Assembly: GCA_046330935.1 (NCBI GenBank)
Contig: JAXLRU010000006.1
Coordinates: 383,891-447,890, forward strand
DNA from: JAXLRU01 sp046330935
Lineage (GTDB): Bacteria; Actinomycetota; Actinomycetes; Actinomycetales; Kineosporiaceae
Length of the DNA: 64,000 bases
Reading direction: 5' to 3'
Under the pieces are notes generated by a model. The model was not told the DNA's origin. It ran no database searches and saw nothing but the letters and a program-made list of their open reading frames with translations. Below, piece by piece: positions 33,101-40,658 of this stretch (positions within the stretch are counted from its first letter, which is position 1; each line of letters opens with the position of its first letter). Made by a program: the position numbers and the translations under genes.

Positions 33101-35026
33101 ATGGCGAACATCCGACGCCGCCTGGCGGTCTCCACGGCCGCGGCGATGCTGCTGGGAACAGGGGTCGTCCTGTTCTCGACCGAACCCGCGCTCGCCCACG
33201 GCGCGAACATCGCTCCCGGCTCGCGCACCTACCTGTGCTTCCAGAACGGCGGCGGGGCCGGCGACATCAAGCCCACGAACCCCGCCTGCGCGGCCGCGGT
33301 GGCCAGCAGCACCACCCAGCCCCTGTGGGACTGGTACGGCGTGCTGCGCTCCGACGGCGCGGGTCGGATGGCCGGCTTCATCGACGACGGCTCCCTGTGC
33401 TCCGGCGGCAACCCCAAGTACGCCGACTACGACGCACCGCGCGCGGACTGGCCGCTCACCCGCCTCACCGGCGGCGCCAAGTGGACCTTCCGCTACAACG
33501 CGTGGGCCCCGCACCCCGGCCAGTTCCGCCTCTTCGTCACCAAGGACGGCTTCGACCCCACGCAGCCGCTGAAGTGGTCGGACCTGGAGTCCGCGCCGTT
33601 CAGCACCTGGGACGAGACGGTCCCCAACGCGGCCGGCGAGTACTTCTGGGACGTCACCCTGCCGAACAAGACCGGCCGCCACATCATCTACTCGGTGTGG
33701 GCGCGCACGGACAGCAAGGAGACGTTCTACAACTGCTCCGACGTCGTGTTCGACGGCGGCAAGGGTGAGGTCGACTACAACCCGAAGGTCGACACCACCT
33801 CGCCCACGAAGACCACGAGCACGACGAAGACCTCGAGCACGACCACGACCAGCACCACCACCAGCTCCTCGGGTGGCGCCACCAGCTGCGCGGCGACCTA
33901 CACGGTCAGCGACGAGTGGAACAAGGGCTTCCAGGCCAAGCTCACGGTGAAGAACACCGGCTCGGCCGAGCTGAGCTCCTGGAAGGCCGCCTGGACCTAC
34001 GCCGACGGGCAGAAGGTGACGCAGTTCACCGGCGCGAAGGTCGTGCAGTCGAACAAGAACGTCGTCGTCACCCCCACGAAGAGCAGCGGGGCCCTGGCCG
34101 CCGGCGCCAGCCTGACGGCGTCGATCACCGGCACCTGGAAGGGCACCAACAGCGTCCCGTCCGTCACCTGCACGCCCGCCGGCGTCAAGACGACGAAGAC
34201 CAAGACGACCAAGGTCAAGACCACCAAGACCAAGTCGACCAAGTGCAAGAACGCCAAGAAGTGCACGACGACGACGAAGCCGCCGACGACGAGCACCGGG
34301 CCGACGACGACGACCACCACCACCACGACCAAGCCCACCCCGACCGTCACGGGCGCCCTGCTCAACGACGGCTTCGAGAGCCAGGCCGGTGGCGCCCTGG
34401 GCGGCGGCTGGACGTCCTTCGCCCGCAGCTGCCCCGGCCAGGGCACGGCGACGATCGACACGACCACGGCCCACTCGGGCAGCAAGTCGCTGAAGATCAC
34501 CGGCGTGGCCGGCTACTGCAACCACATCATGGCCAAGGCTCCGGTGAACCCCAGCTCGGCCGGGAGCACGTTCTTCGTGCGCGCCTACATCAAGCACACG
34601 ACGGCCCTGCCCCCCTCGCACACGACGTTCATCGACATGACCGACGCCAACGACAACGGCAAGTCGCTGCGCATCGGCGGCCAGAACTCGGCCCTGCAGT
34701 GGAACCGCGAGTCCGACGATGCCACGCTGCCCGCGCAGAGCCCGACCGGCGTCGCCCTGAGCAAGCCCCTGCCCACCGGTGACTGGCAGTGCTTCGAGTT
34801 CTCGGTGGACAGCTCCGGCAAGGCCATGACCTGGCTGAACGGCACCGAGGTCGCCGGTCTCACCGCCGACGGCGTGAAGACCAGCAACGTCGACGACCAG
34901 TGGTTCAACAAGTCCTGGTCGCCGAAGATCACCGAGATCGGCTTCGGCTGGGAGAGCTACGGCGACGGTGCCGACACTCTCTGGTACGACGACATCGCGA
35001 TCGGCAGCAGCCGGATCGGCTGCTGA
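33101..35026 (+). CDS. AA10 lytic polysaccharide monooxygenase with CBM2 and C-terminal Cip1-like module
   Basis: 641 residues from ATG 33101. Signal peptide to 'ALA', leaving His33 as the mature N-terminus ('HGANIAPGSRTYLC'), needed for the copper histidine brace; the second His is in 'WAPHPGQF' and the axial Phe in 'ETFYNCSDVVF'. AA10 spans ~33-225 and a CBM2 ~262-360. A Lys/Thr-rich linker has a Cys pair ('KCKNAKKC'). Residues ~430-641 ('DGFESQAGGALGGGWTSFAR', 'GGYCNH'-like 'VAGYCNHIM', 'LRIGGQNSALQWNRESDDAT') resemble Cip1, a cellulose-induced fungal protein with actinobacterial homologs. It should oxidise cellulose outside the cell; the Cip1 part's activity is unsure. Confidence 0.88.
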   Translation: MANIRRRLAVSTAAAMLLGTGVVLFSTEPALAHGANIAPGSRTYLCFQNGGGAGDIKPTNPACAAAVASSTTQPLWDWYGVLRSDGAGRMAGFIDDGSLCSGGNPKYADYDAPRADWPLTRLTGGAKWTFRYNAWAPHPGQFRLFVTKDGFDPTQPLKWSDLESAPFSTWDETVPNAAGEYFWDVTLPNKTGRHIIYSVWARTDSKETFYNCSDVVFDGGKGEVDYNPKVDTTSPTKTTSTTKTSSTTTTSTTTSSSGGATSCAATYTVSDEWNKGFQAKLTVKNTGSAELSSWKAAWTYADGQKVTQFTGAKVVQSNKNVVVTPTKSSGALAAGASLTASITGTWKGTNSVPSVTCTPAGVKTTKTKTTKVKTTKTKSTKCKNAKKCTTTTKPPTTSTGPTTTTTTTTTKPTPTVTGALLNDGFESQAGGALGGGWTSFARSCPGQGTATIDTTTAHSGSKSLKITGVAGYCNHIMAKAPVNPSSAGSTFFVRAYIKHTTALPPSHTTFIDMTDANDNGKSLRIGGQNSALQWNRESDDATLPAQSPTGVALSKPLPTGDWQCFEFSVDSSGKAMTWLNGTEVAGLTADGVKTSNVDDQWFNKSWSPKITEIGFGWESYGDGADTLWYDDIAIGSSRIGC

Positions 35027-35060
35027 TCCACCACGGCCGGTGACCAACCGGCCACCCGCC

Positions 35061-35097
35061 GTCGGCCGCGCACGGGAGCTCCCCGGGCGCGGCCGAC
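35061..35097 (+). terminator. Hairpin between LPMO-1 and LPMO-2
   Basis: GTCGGCCGCGC pairs perfectly with GCGCGGCCGAC across a 15-base loop, 35 bp after the LPMO-1 stop. There is no U-tract, as often in high-GC Actinobacteria. It suggests the three LPMO genes are not one simple transcript. Confidence 0.5.
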
Positions 35098-35224
35098 CGT
35101 GGTTCCCCACCGCGACGGCCGACGACGTCCGCCGCGGACGAACCGCGAATCCTCGACCAGCGGGGCGCGCCCGGCGCCCCGCCTGGCGGCGACGACGCCG
35201 CCGGAGGCCGAAAGGAGAACTGCT

Positions 35225-36475
35225 GTGAAGCTCACCCGCAGACTGCTGGGGCTCGGCGCCGCCGCCGCGCTCACCGCAGGTGCCCTCTCCGCGCTGCAGA
35301 CCTCACCGGCGCAGGCGCACGGGGCCATGATGATCCCCGGCAACCGGACCTACCTGTGCTGGGAGGACGGCCTGCTCCCCCAGGGCGGGATCAGCAACAC
35401 CAACCCCGCCTGCGCGGCCGCCGTCGCCAAGAGCGGTCCGAACTCCCTCTACAACTGGTTCGCGCAGCTGCGCTCCGACGGAGCCGGCCGCACCGTCGGC
35501 TTCATCCCCGACGGCAAGCTGTGCTCGGCCGACGCCAAGGTCTACGACTTCTCGGGCTTCGACCTCGCCCGCGACGACTGGCCGGTCACCCACCTGACCT
35601 CGGGGGCCAACCTCGACTTCAACTACAGCAACTGGGCCGCCCACCCCGGCACGTTCTACCTGTACGTGACGAAGGACGGGTTCGACCCGACGAAGCCGCT
35701 GGGTTGGGGCGACCTGGAGTCCGAGCCGTTCGCGGCGATCACCAACCCGCCGCAGAAGGGCAGCGTCGGCAGCCAGGACGGCCACTACTACTGGACGACC
35801 AAGCTGCCCAGCAACAAGAGCGGGCGCCACATCATCTACTCGGTGTGGTCGCGCTCGGACAGCACGGAGACCTTCTACAACTGCTCCGACGTCGTGTTCG
35901 ACGGCGGCAAGGGTGAGGTCACGGGCATCCGCGGCAGCTCGCCGGCGCCCACCACCACCTCCCCCAAGCCCACCACCTCCTCGCCGGTGCCGACGACGAG
36001 CTCGCCCGTGCCCACGACGTCCTCGCCGGTCCCGACCACCTCGAAGCCCGTCACCACGAAGAAGGGCAACGTGAAGACGGTCAAGAAGTGCAAGACCGGC
36101 AAGAACGGCAAGAAGACCTGCAAGACGATCACGAAGACGGTGAAGAAGAACGCCGCGCTGCCCGCCCGGGTGGCCGGTGCGGCCTGCGTGGCGGACGTCT
36201 CCGTGGTCAACGCGTGGCCCGGCGGCTACCAGGCCGTCGTCCGCGTGACGAACAACGGCACCACCGACCTCACGTCGTGGACGGCGTCCGGCGGCAGCTC
36301 CGCCGGAGTCACCCAGGTCTGGGGCGGGCCGACCGCGACGGCGACCTCCTCGTCGTCGGGCCTGAGCGTGACGGCGACCCGCGGCACCACGCTGGCCGCC
36401 GGCACGTCCGTCAGCACCGGTGTCGTCGCCTCGGGCGCCCCCTCGGTGGGCGCGCTCACCTGCTCGGCAGGCTGA
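35225..36475 (+). CDS. AA10 lytic polysaccharide monooxygenase with C-terminal CBM2-like domain (LPMO-2)
   Basis: 416 residues from GTG 35225 (AAAGGAGAA upstream). The signal peptide ends 'SPAQA', so His32 becomes the N-terminus ('HGAMMIPGNRTYLCWEDG'). The second copper His is in 'NWAAHPGTFYLYVT' and the axial residue in 'ETFYNCSDVVF'. These features fit the cellulose-active AA10 group. The linker has Pro/Thr/Ser repeats and then a basic stretch with two Cys ('KKCKTGKNGKKTCK'). The last ~95 residues ('CVADVSVVNAWPGGYQAVVR', ending 'GALTCSAG') are a CBM2-like fold with terminal Cys. Close paralog of the gene at 36655. Confidence 0.9.
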   Translation: MKLTRRLLGLGAAAALTAGALSALQTSPAQAHGAMMIPGNRTYLCWEDGLLPQGGISNTNPACAAAVAKSGPNSLYNWFAQLRSDGAGRTVGFIPDGKLCSADAKVYDFSGFDLARDDWPVTHLTSGANLDFNYSNWAAHPGTFYLYVTKDGFDPTKPLGWGDLESEPFAAITNPPQKGSVGSQDGHYYWTTKLPSNKSGRHIIYSVWSRSDSTETFYNCSDVVFDGGKGEVTGIRGSSPAPTTTSPKPTTSSPVPTTSSPVPTTSSPVPTTSKPVTTKKGNVKTVKKCKTGKNGKKTCKTITKTVKKNAALPARVAGAACVADVSVVNAWPGGYQAVVRVTNNGTTDLTSWTASGGSSAGVTQVWGGPTATATSSSSGLSVTATRGTTLAAGTSVSTGVVASGAPSVGALTCSAG

Positions 36476-36499
36476 TCAGAGGGTCGTCTCGTCCCCTCG

Positions 36500-36532
36500 G
36501 CGGGCCCGGTCGGACCATCCGGCCGGGCCCGC
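36500..36532 (+). terminator. Hairpin after LPMO-2
   Basis: GCGGGCCCGG pairs perfectly with CCGGGCCCGC across 13 bases, about 24 bp after the LPMO-2 stop. The downstream sequence is CT-rich but lacks a T run. Confidence 0.5.
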
Positions 36533-36563
36533 ACCGTCTCCTCCTTGCCAAGACTGTTGAAGT

Positions 36564-36572
36564 TTGCGAAAG
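36564..36572 (+). promoter_or_regulatory. Candidate operator core TTGCGAAAG upstream of LPMO-3
   Basis: TTGCGAAAG lies ~85 bp before the LPMO-3 start, in a short AT-richer patch (36545-36575) typical of promoters here. The same 9-mer, in the same orientation relative to the gene, precedes xynD (17486-17494). It could be a shared repressor site for plant-wall genes; the evidence is limited to this match. Confidence 0.3.
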
Positions 36573-36654
36573 TCCCGTGCGAGAGCGCGGCGACCGACGG
36601 TGGCGCCGTGCGCGACCGGCCTGCGTCGAGGCGGCCGGGCGAGAGGAGAGCCCC

Positions 36655-37911
36655 GTGAGAGTCGTCCGTCGCGGAATCGGGGTCGGCGTCGCCGCCGCCC
36701 TCGCCGCCGCCGCCCTGGCAGCAACCGGCGCTTCCCCCGCCCAGGCCCACGGCGCGGCCATGGTCCCCGGCGCGCGCACGTGGATGTGTTGGAAGGACGG
36801 GGTCTCGCCCACGGGGGAGCTCACGTTCACCAACGCCGCGTGCGCCGCCGCGGTCGCGAAGAGCGGGACCTCCGCCATCTACAACTGGTTCGGGGTGCTC
36901 CGCGCCGACGGCGGCGGCCGCACCACGGGCTTCATCCCCGACGGCAGCCTCTGCTCCGGCGCGGCGAAGAACTTCGACTTCTCCGGATTCGACCTGCCCC
37001 GCGACGACTGGCCGCTGACGCACCTGACGGCGGGCGCGAACCTGGACATCCAGTACAACAACTGGGCGGCGCACCCCGGCACGTTCAAGCTCTTCGTGAC
37101 CAAGGACGGGTTCGACCCGACCAAGCCCCTGGCGTGGAGCGATCTCGAGGAGACGCCGTTCTCCGAGGTGAAGGACCCGCCCCAGGAGGGCCGCGTCGCC
37201 ACCGAGGACGGGCACTACTACTGGACGGCCAAGCTGCCGGCCAACAAGACCGGCCGCCACATCATCTACTCGCTGTGGGTGCGCTCCGACAGCACCGAGA
37301 ACTTCTACGGCTGCTCCGACGTCGTGTTCGACGGCGGCAAGGGCGAGATCACGGGCATCCGGGGCACCTCCCCCAACCCGACGACGTCGCCGACCCCCAC
37401 GACGAGCTCCCCCGAGCCGACCACGAGCGACCCCGCGCCGACGACGAGCGACCCCACGCCGACGAAGAAGACCACCAAGGTGCGCTCGACCAAGAAGGCG
37501 TCGGTCAAGAAGGTCACCAAGACCGTCAAGACCTGCAAGACGGGCAAGAACGGCAAGCCCACCTGCAAGACGGTCACCAAGGTCGTCAAGACCACCGTCA
37601 AGGGCAAGGGCGCTGTCGCGGGGGCGGCCTGCACGACCGACCTGGCCGTGACCAATGCCTGGGGCAGCGGCTACGAGGGCGTCGTGACCGTGACGAACAC
37701 CGGCACGCAGGCCCTGAAGGGCTGGTCGGCGACCGTCGGTGGCCTCTCGCGCGGCCTGACCCAGACGTGGGGCGCCGACGTCCGCGCGTCGGCGTCGGGG
37801 CTGCTCGTCGACGCCGGCACCGCCGACCTCGCACCCGGCGCCTCGGTGCGCGCAGGGTTCGTCGCCTCCGGCGCGCCCGCGGTGGGCGCGCTGACCTGCT
37901 CGGCGGGCTGA
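36655..37911 (+). CDS. AA10 lytic polysaccharide monooxygenase with C-terminal CBM2-like domain (LPMO-3)
   Basis: 418 residues from GTG 36655, with GAGAGGAGAG upstream. Cleavage after 'SPAQA' exposes His32 ('HGAAMVPGARTWMCWKDG'); the second His is in 'NWAAHPGTFKLFVT' and the axial Phe in 'NFYGCSDVVF'. Layout equals LPMO-2: AA10, Pro/Thr linker, a long Lys-rich region with two Cys ('VKTCKTGKNGKPTCKTVTKV'), then a CBM2-like domain ending 'GALTCSAG'. The near identity of modules and order shows that LPMO-2 and LPMO-3 arose by duplication. It should oxidise crystalline cellulose outside the cell using copper and H2O2/O2. Confidence 0.9.
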   Translation: MRVVRRGIGVGVAAALAAAALAATGASPAQAHGAAMVPGARTWMCWKDGVSPTGELTFTNAACAAAVAKSGTSAIYNWFGVLRADGGGRTTGFIPDGSLCSGAAKNFDFSGFDLPRDDWPLTHLTAGANLDIQYNNWAAHPGTFKLFVTKDGFDPTKPLAWSDLEETPFSEVKDPPQEGRVATEDGHYYWTAKLPANKTGRHIIYSLWVRSDSTENFYGCSDVVFDGGKGEITGIRGTSPNPTTSPTPTTSSPEPTTSDPAPTTSDPTPTKKTTKVRSTKKASVKKVTKTVKTCKTGKNGKPTCKTVTKVVKTTVKGKGAVAGAACTTDLAVTNAWGSGYEGVVTVTNTGTQALKGWSATVGGLSRGLTQTWGADVRASASGLLVDAGTADLAPGASVRAGFVASGAPAVGALTCSAG

Positions 37912-37937
37912 ACGGCCCGCCCTGCCCCGGACGACAC

Positions 37938-37972
37938 GAGGCCCCGGCACCCTTGACGGGTGCCGGGGCCTC
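37938..37972 (+). terminator. Terminator after LPMO-3, probably bidirectional
   Basis: GAGGCCCCGGCACCC and GGGTGCCGGGGCCTC form a 15-bp perfect stem with a 5-base loop (TTGAC), 26 bp after the LPMO-3 stop. It lies between LPMO-3 and the convergent small gene at 38035, so it may serve both. Confidence 0.75.
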
Positions 37973-38034
37973 GCTCGTGCAGCTCGTGCGCCGCGCGTGC
38001 GGCGGGGGTGGCGGAGGAGGAACCTCGCGGGCGG

Positions 38035-38145
38035 TCAGTCGGCGTCGAGCCCGTGGCAGACGGTGCCGTCGCAGCCCTCCCCGCTGCAGTGGCAGACGTC
38101 GCACATCGCTTCGCAGGTGACCTGTTCGGCTTCGACGGTGGGCAT
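38035..38145 (-). CDS. 36-residue Cys-rich peptide, possible metallothionein-like metal binder
   Basis: ATG 38145 is preceded by GAAGGGA at 8 bp. The product begins MPTVEAEQ and then packs six Cys and two His into about 20 residues: C-x3-C-x2-C-H-C-x4-C-x4-C-H ('TCEAMCDVCHC', then 'GCDGTVCHG'). This spacing fits metal-thiolate binding, as in small actinobacterial metallothioneins, but I cannot name a family. It is the first gene after the three copper-dependent LPMOs, on the opposite strand. The ISL3 element has inserted ~40 bp upstream of its start, so its native promoter may be damaged. Confidence 0.6.
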   Translation of the reverse strand: MPTVEAEQVTCEAMCDVCHCSGEGCDGTVCHGLDAD

Positions 38146-38186
38146 GACCGCGTTCCCTTCCTCGTGGCGTCCGGCACGCGCGGCGG

Positions 38187-38194
38187 CCTTTCCG
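38187..38194. repeat. Left copy of the ISL3 8-bp target duplication
   Basis: CCTTTCCG directly precedes the left end of the ISL3 element and is repeated exactly at 39629-39636 after the right end. Confidence 0.93.
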
Positions 38195-39628
38195 GGCTCT
38201 TCGGATTTGAGCGTGATCGGGCCCGTGTGAGGGGGCTCGTGGTCCTGCGCTGAGATGGGTGTTGCTGAGGCACTCATCGAGATCGAAGGACCACGAGCCG
38301 TGGACAACCTATGGGCTCGCCGCGGGATGCGGCGAGTGTGCTGTTCGACCTGCCCGGGTACCGCGTGGTGAGCGCGGTCGACCTGCCCGGAGGCGGCCGG
38401 GAGGTGGTGATCGCCTCCGTCGAGGGCGAGGCGGGCTGCCCGACCTGTGGGGTGCTCTCGGGGCGGGTCCATCAACGGACCCGACAACGGCTGCGCGACG
38501 TTCCGGTCGCCGGCCACGTACGGGTGGTCCTGATCCGGCGGCGCTTCGCCTGTGTGGAGCAACGCTGTCCGAGGCGGACGTTCGCGGAGGTCACCGGGCA
38601 GGTCCCGGCCCGGGCCAGGACCACCGCCCGCCTGCGGGAGCAGCTGCTCACCGCGGTCCTGGCCGGGCGGTCCGTCGCCGAGGTCGCCGCCTCGTACGGG
38701 GTGTCGTGGTGGACGGTCCAGGCCGTCCTCAACGCCGCCGCCCTGCTCGGCATCGACCCCGACGCGGCCAGCCCGCGGCGACTGGGCATCGACGAGCACC
38801 GCTACCGGTCGGTGCGGTACTGGCGCGACGAGCACGGCACCTGGCGCCGGTACGAGCCCTGGATGTCGACGATCGTCGACGTCGACACCGGGGGCGTCCT
38901 CGGCGTGGTCGACGGACGCGGCGCCGCCGGGGTCGCTGCGTGGCTGGCGGCCAGGCCGCAGGAGTGGCGGGACCGGATCGAGGTCGTCGCGATCGACCCC
39001 TCTGCGGCGTTCCGCGCCGCACTACGTGACCAGCTCCCGCAGGCGGCGGTCAGTGTCGACGCGTTCCACCTGGTCAAACTCGCCAACGACACCCTGACCC
39101 GGGTCCGGCAGCGCCTCACCCGCCAGACCAAGGGCCGCCGCGGCCGCGGGATCGACCCGGTCTGGACCAACCGGCGACTCCTGCTTCGCGCTGGGGACAC
39201 CCTCAGCCCAGCCGGCCTGGCCCGGCTCCGGGCGACGTTCACCGCCGACGACCCCACCCAGGAGATCGCCGCCGCGTGGGCGGTGAAGGAACGCCTCCGC
39301 CACCTCCTCCACGCCACCACCCTCACCGACCTCGACCACCGTCGGGACCTGTTCACCGACGCCGTCACCGCGGCCGCGATGCCCGAAACGGACCGGCTCG
39401 CCGCGACCATCACCACCTGGTGGCCCGCCATCGAAGTCCTCGTCATCACCGGCGTCACCAACGCCCGCACCGAAGCCGCCAACACCACCATCAAGCAGAT
39501 CAAGCGCACCGGCCGCGGCTACCGCAACCCCCACCACTACAAGACCCGTATCCTCCTCGCCAACGCCGCCCCGACGGCAGCGTGAACACCCAGATCAACA
39601 CAGACATCACGCTGAAATCCGAAGAGCC
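38195..39628 (+). mobile_element. ISL3-family insertion sequence with perfect 8-bp target duplication
   Basis: 1434 bp. The ends are 23-bp inverted repeats starting GGCTCTTCGGATTT with one mismatch (38195-38217 and 39606-39628). CCTTTCCG flanks both sides, matching the 8-bp duplication known for ISL3. One intact transposase gene fills the element. The state of ends and duplication indicates a recent insertion. Confidence 0.95.
38311..39585 (+). CDS. ISL3-family transposase
   Basis: 424 residues from ATG 38311, within the normal ISL3 size. The N-terminal zinc-finger-like segment has 'CPTCGVLSGRVHQR' and 'CVEQRCPRRTF'; a helix-turn-helix follows ('RSVAEVAASYGVSWWTVQAV'). The DDE core shows 'RLGIDEHRYR', 'VAIDPSAAFRAAL' with 'VSVDAFHLVKLAN', and the C-terminal Glu in 'NARTEAANTTIKQIKR'. 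No frameshift is seen, so the element appears able to move. Confidence 0.95.
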   Translation: MGSPRDAASVLFDLPGYRVVSAVDLPGGGREVVIASVEGEAGCPTCGVLSGRVHQRTRQRLRDVPVAGHVRVVLIRRRFACVEQRCPRRTFAEVTGQVPARARTTARLREQLLTAVLAGRSVAEVAASYGVSWWTVQAVLNAAALLGIDPDAASPRRLGIDEHRYRSVRYWRDEHGTWRRYEPWMSTIVDVDTGGVLGVVDGRGAAGVAAWLAARPQEWRDRIEVVAIDPSAAFRAALRDQLPQAAVSVDAFHLVKLANDTLTRVRQRLTRQTKGRRGRGIDPVWTNRRLLLRAGDTLSPAGLARLRATFTADDPTQEIAAAWAVKERLRHLLHATTLTDLDHRRDLFTDAVTAAAMPETDRLAATITTWWPAIEVLVITGVTNARTEAANTTIKQIKRTGRGYRNPHHYKTRILLANAAPTAA

Positions 39629-39636
39629 CCTTTCCG
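39629..39636. repeat. Right copy of the ISL3 8-bp target duplication
   Basis: CCTTTCCG follows the right inverted repeat and equals the copy at 38187-38194. Confidence 0.93.
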
Positions 39637-39833
39637 CCGGTGGAGCGGCCCGTGGACGTGCCTCCACCTTGCCCCGCGACAGGGCGGCACCGCCGGGATT
39701 TTCGTCCGGGCCACCGCGATGAGGCGCGGGTCACACCGCGCCAGGCGCGCCCGTCCCGCCCGCGCGACGACGAACGTCCCGCTCTCGACGACCGGCGGAT
39801 CAGGAGCCCAGCAGGATCAGGAGCCCGGCCGGA

Positions 39834-40658
39834 TCAGTAGCCCGGCCGGAGGCCCTCGAGGAGGGCCTCCGACTTGCGCGCGATCCGATCGATCATCACC
39901 GGCAGGTCGTCGCGGGTCAGGCGGCCCTCGGCCAACCAGGGCAGCTCGGGGTCGTCCAGCAGCGCGTCGGGGGTACCGGCGAGGAGGAACCCGCTGACCC
40001 GACGGGCGGCGTGCAGCACCCGCTCCAGCGGCGCGGCGTCGGGCAGCGGCGCCTCGTGGTGGCGCCCGATCAACGCGCACATCTGGGGCGGGAACCGCCA
40101 GGCGGACAGGACGCGGGCGCCGGCGCGGGCGTGGTCGATGCCGTACTCCGCCTCCTCCTGCGCGCACAGTGCGGCCCCGTCCCCGTCGTCCGGCAGGCAG
40201 ATCCGGGGCAGGGGTGACGCCTGGTGCAGGAACGCCGCGCCGAGCATGTGCAGCAGCCCCACGGAGAAGCTGTCCCCCGGGTGGGCGGCCATCAGCGGCG
40301 CGAGCATCTCCGCCGCCGTCGCCACCCCGACGGCGGCCTCCCAGAAGCCCGCCGGGGCGGCCCCGGCGTCGTCCAGCCCTGCGGCGGCCGCCACGGCCAG
40401 GCTGCGCACGGTCTGGAAGCCGAGCACCGAGACGGCGAAGGGCAGGGTGCCGACGCGCCCGCCCAGGCCGTAGTAGGCCGAGTTGGCGACCCGGAGGATC
40501 TTGGCCGCGAAGATCGGGTCGGGGGAGATCGCCTGGGCGATCTGCTGCACGCTCGCGTCGGGGTCGTCGACCAGGTGCATCACCTTCGCGGCTGCACTGG
40601 CACGCGGGGGCAGTTGCTCGTGCCGGGACAGCAGCAACGCTGCGGAGTCGCCGCTCAT
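39834..40658 (-). CDS. HDOD-domain signalling protein
   Basis: 274 residues; ATG 40658 overlaps the stop of the GGDEF gene upstream by 4 bp. The HDOD domain spans ~15-200: 'LPPRASAAAKVMHLVDDPDA', 'SPDPIFAAKILRVANSAYYG' and 'VLGFQTVRSLAVAAA'. It resembles HD phosphodiesterases but the metal-binding HD pair is not kept in the usual place, so, as for most HDOD proteins, a regulatory rather than catalytic role is expected. Coupling to a diguanylate cyclase suggests a c-di-GMP-related signalling unit. Cytoplasmic; no signal peptide. Confidence 0.85.
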   Translation of the reverse strand: MSGDSAALLLSRHEQLPPRASAAAKVMHLVDDPDASVQQIAQAISPDPIFAAKILRVANSAYYGLGGRVGTLPFAVSVLGFQTVRSLAVAAAAGLDDAGAAPAGFWEAAVGVATAAEMLAPLMAAHPGDSFSVGLLHMLGAAFLHQASPLPRICLPDDGDGAALCAQEEAEYGIDHARAGARVLSAWRFPPQMCALIGRHHEAPLPDAAPLERVLHAARRVSGFLLAGTPDALLDDPELPWLAEGRLTRDDLPVMIDRIARKSEALLEGLRPGY

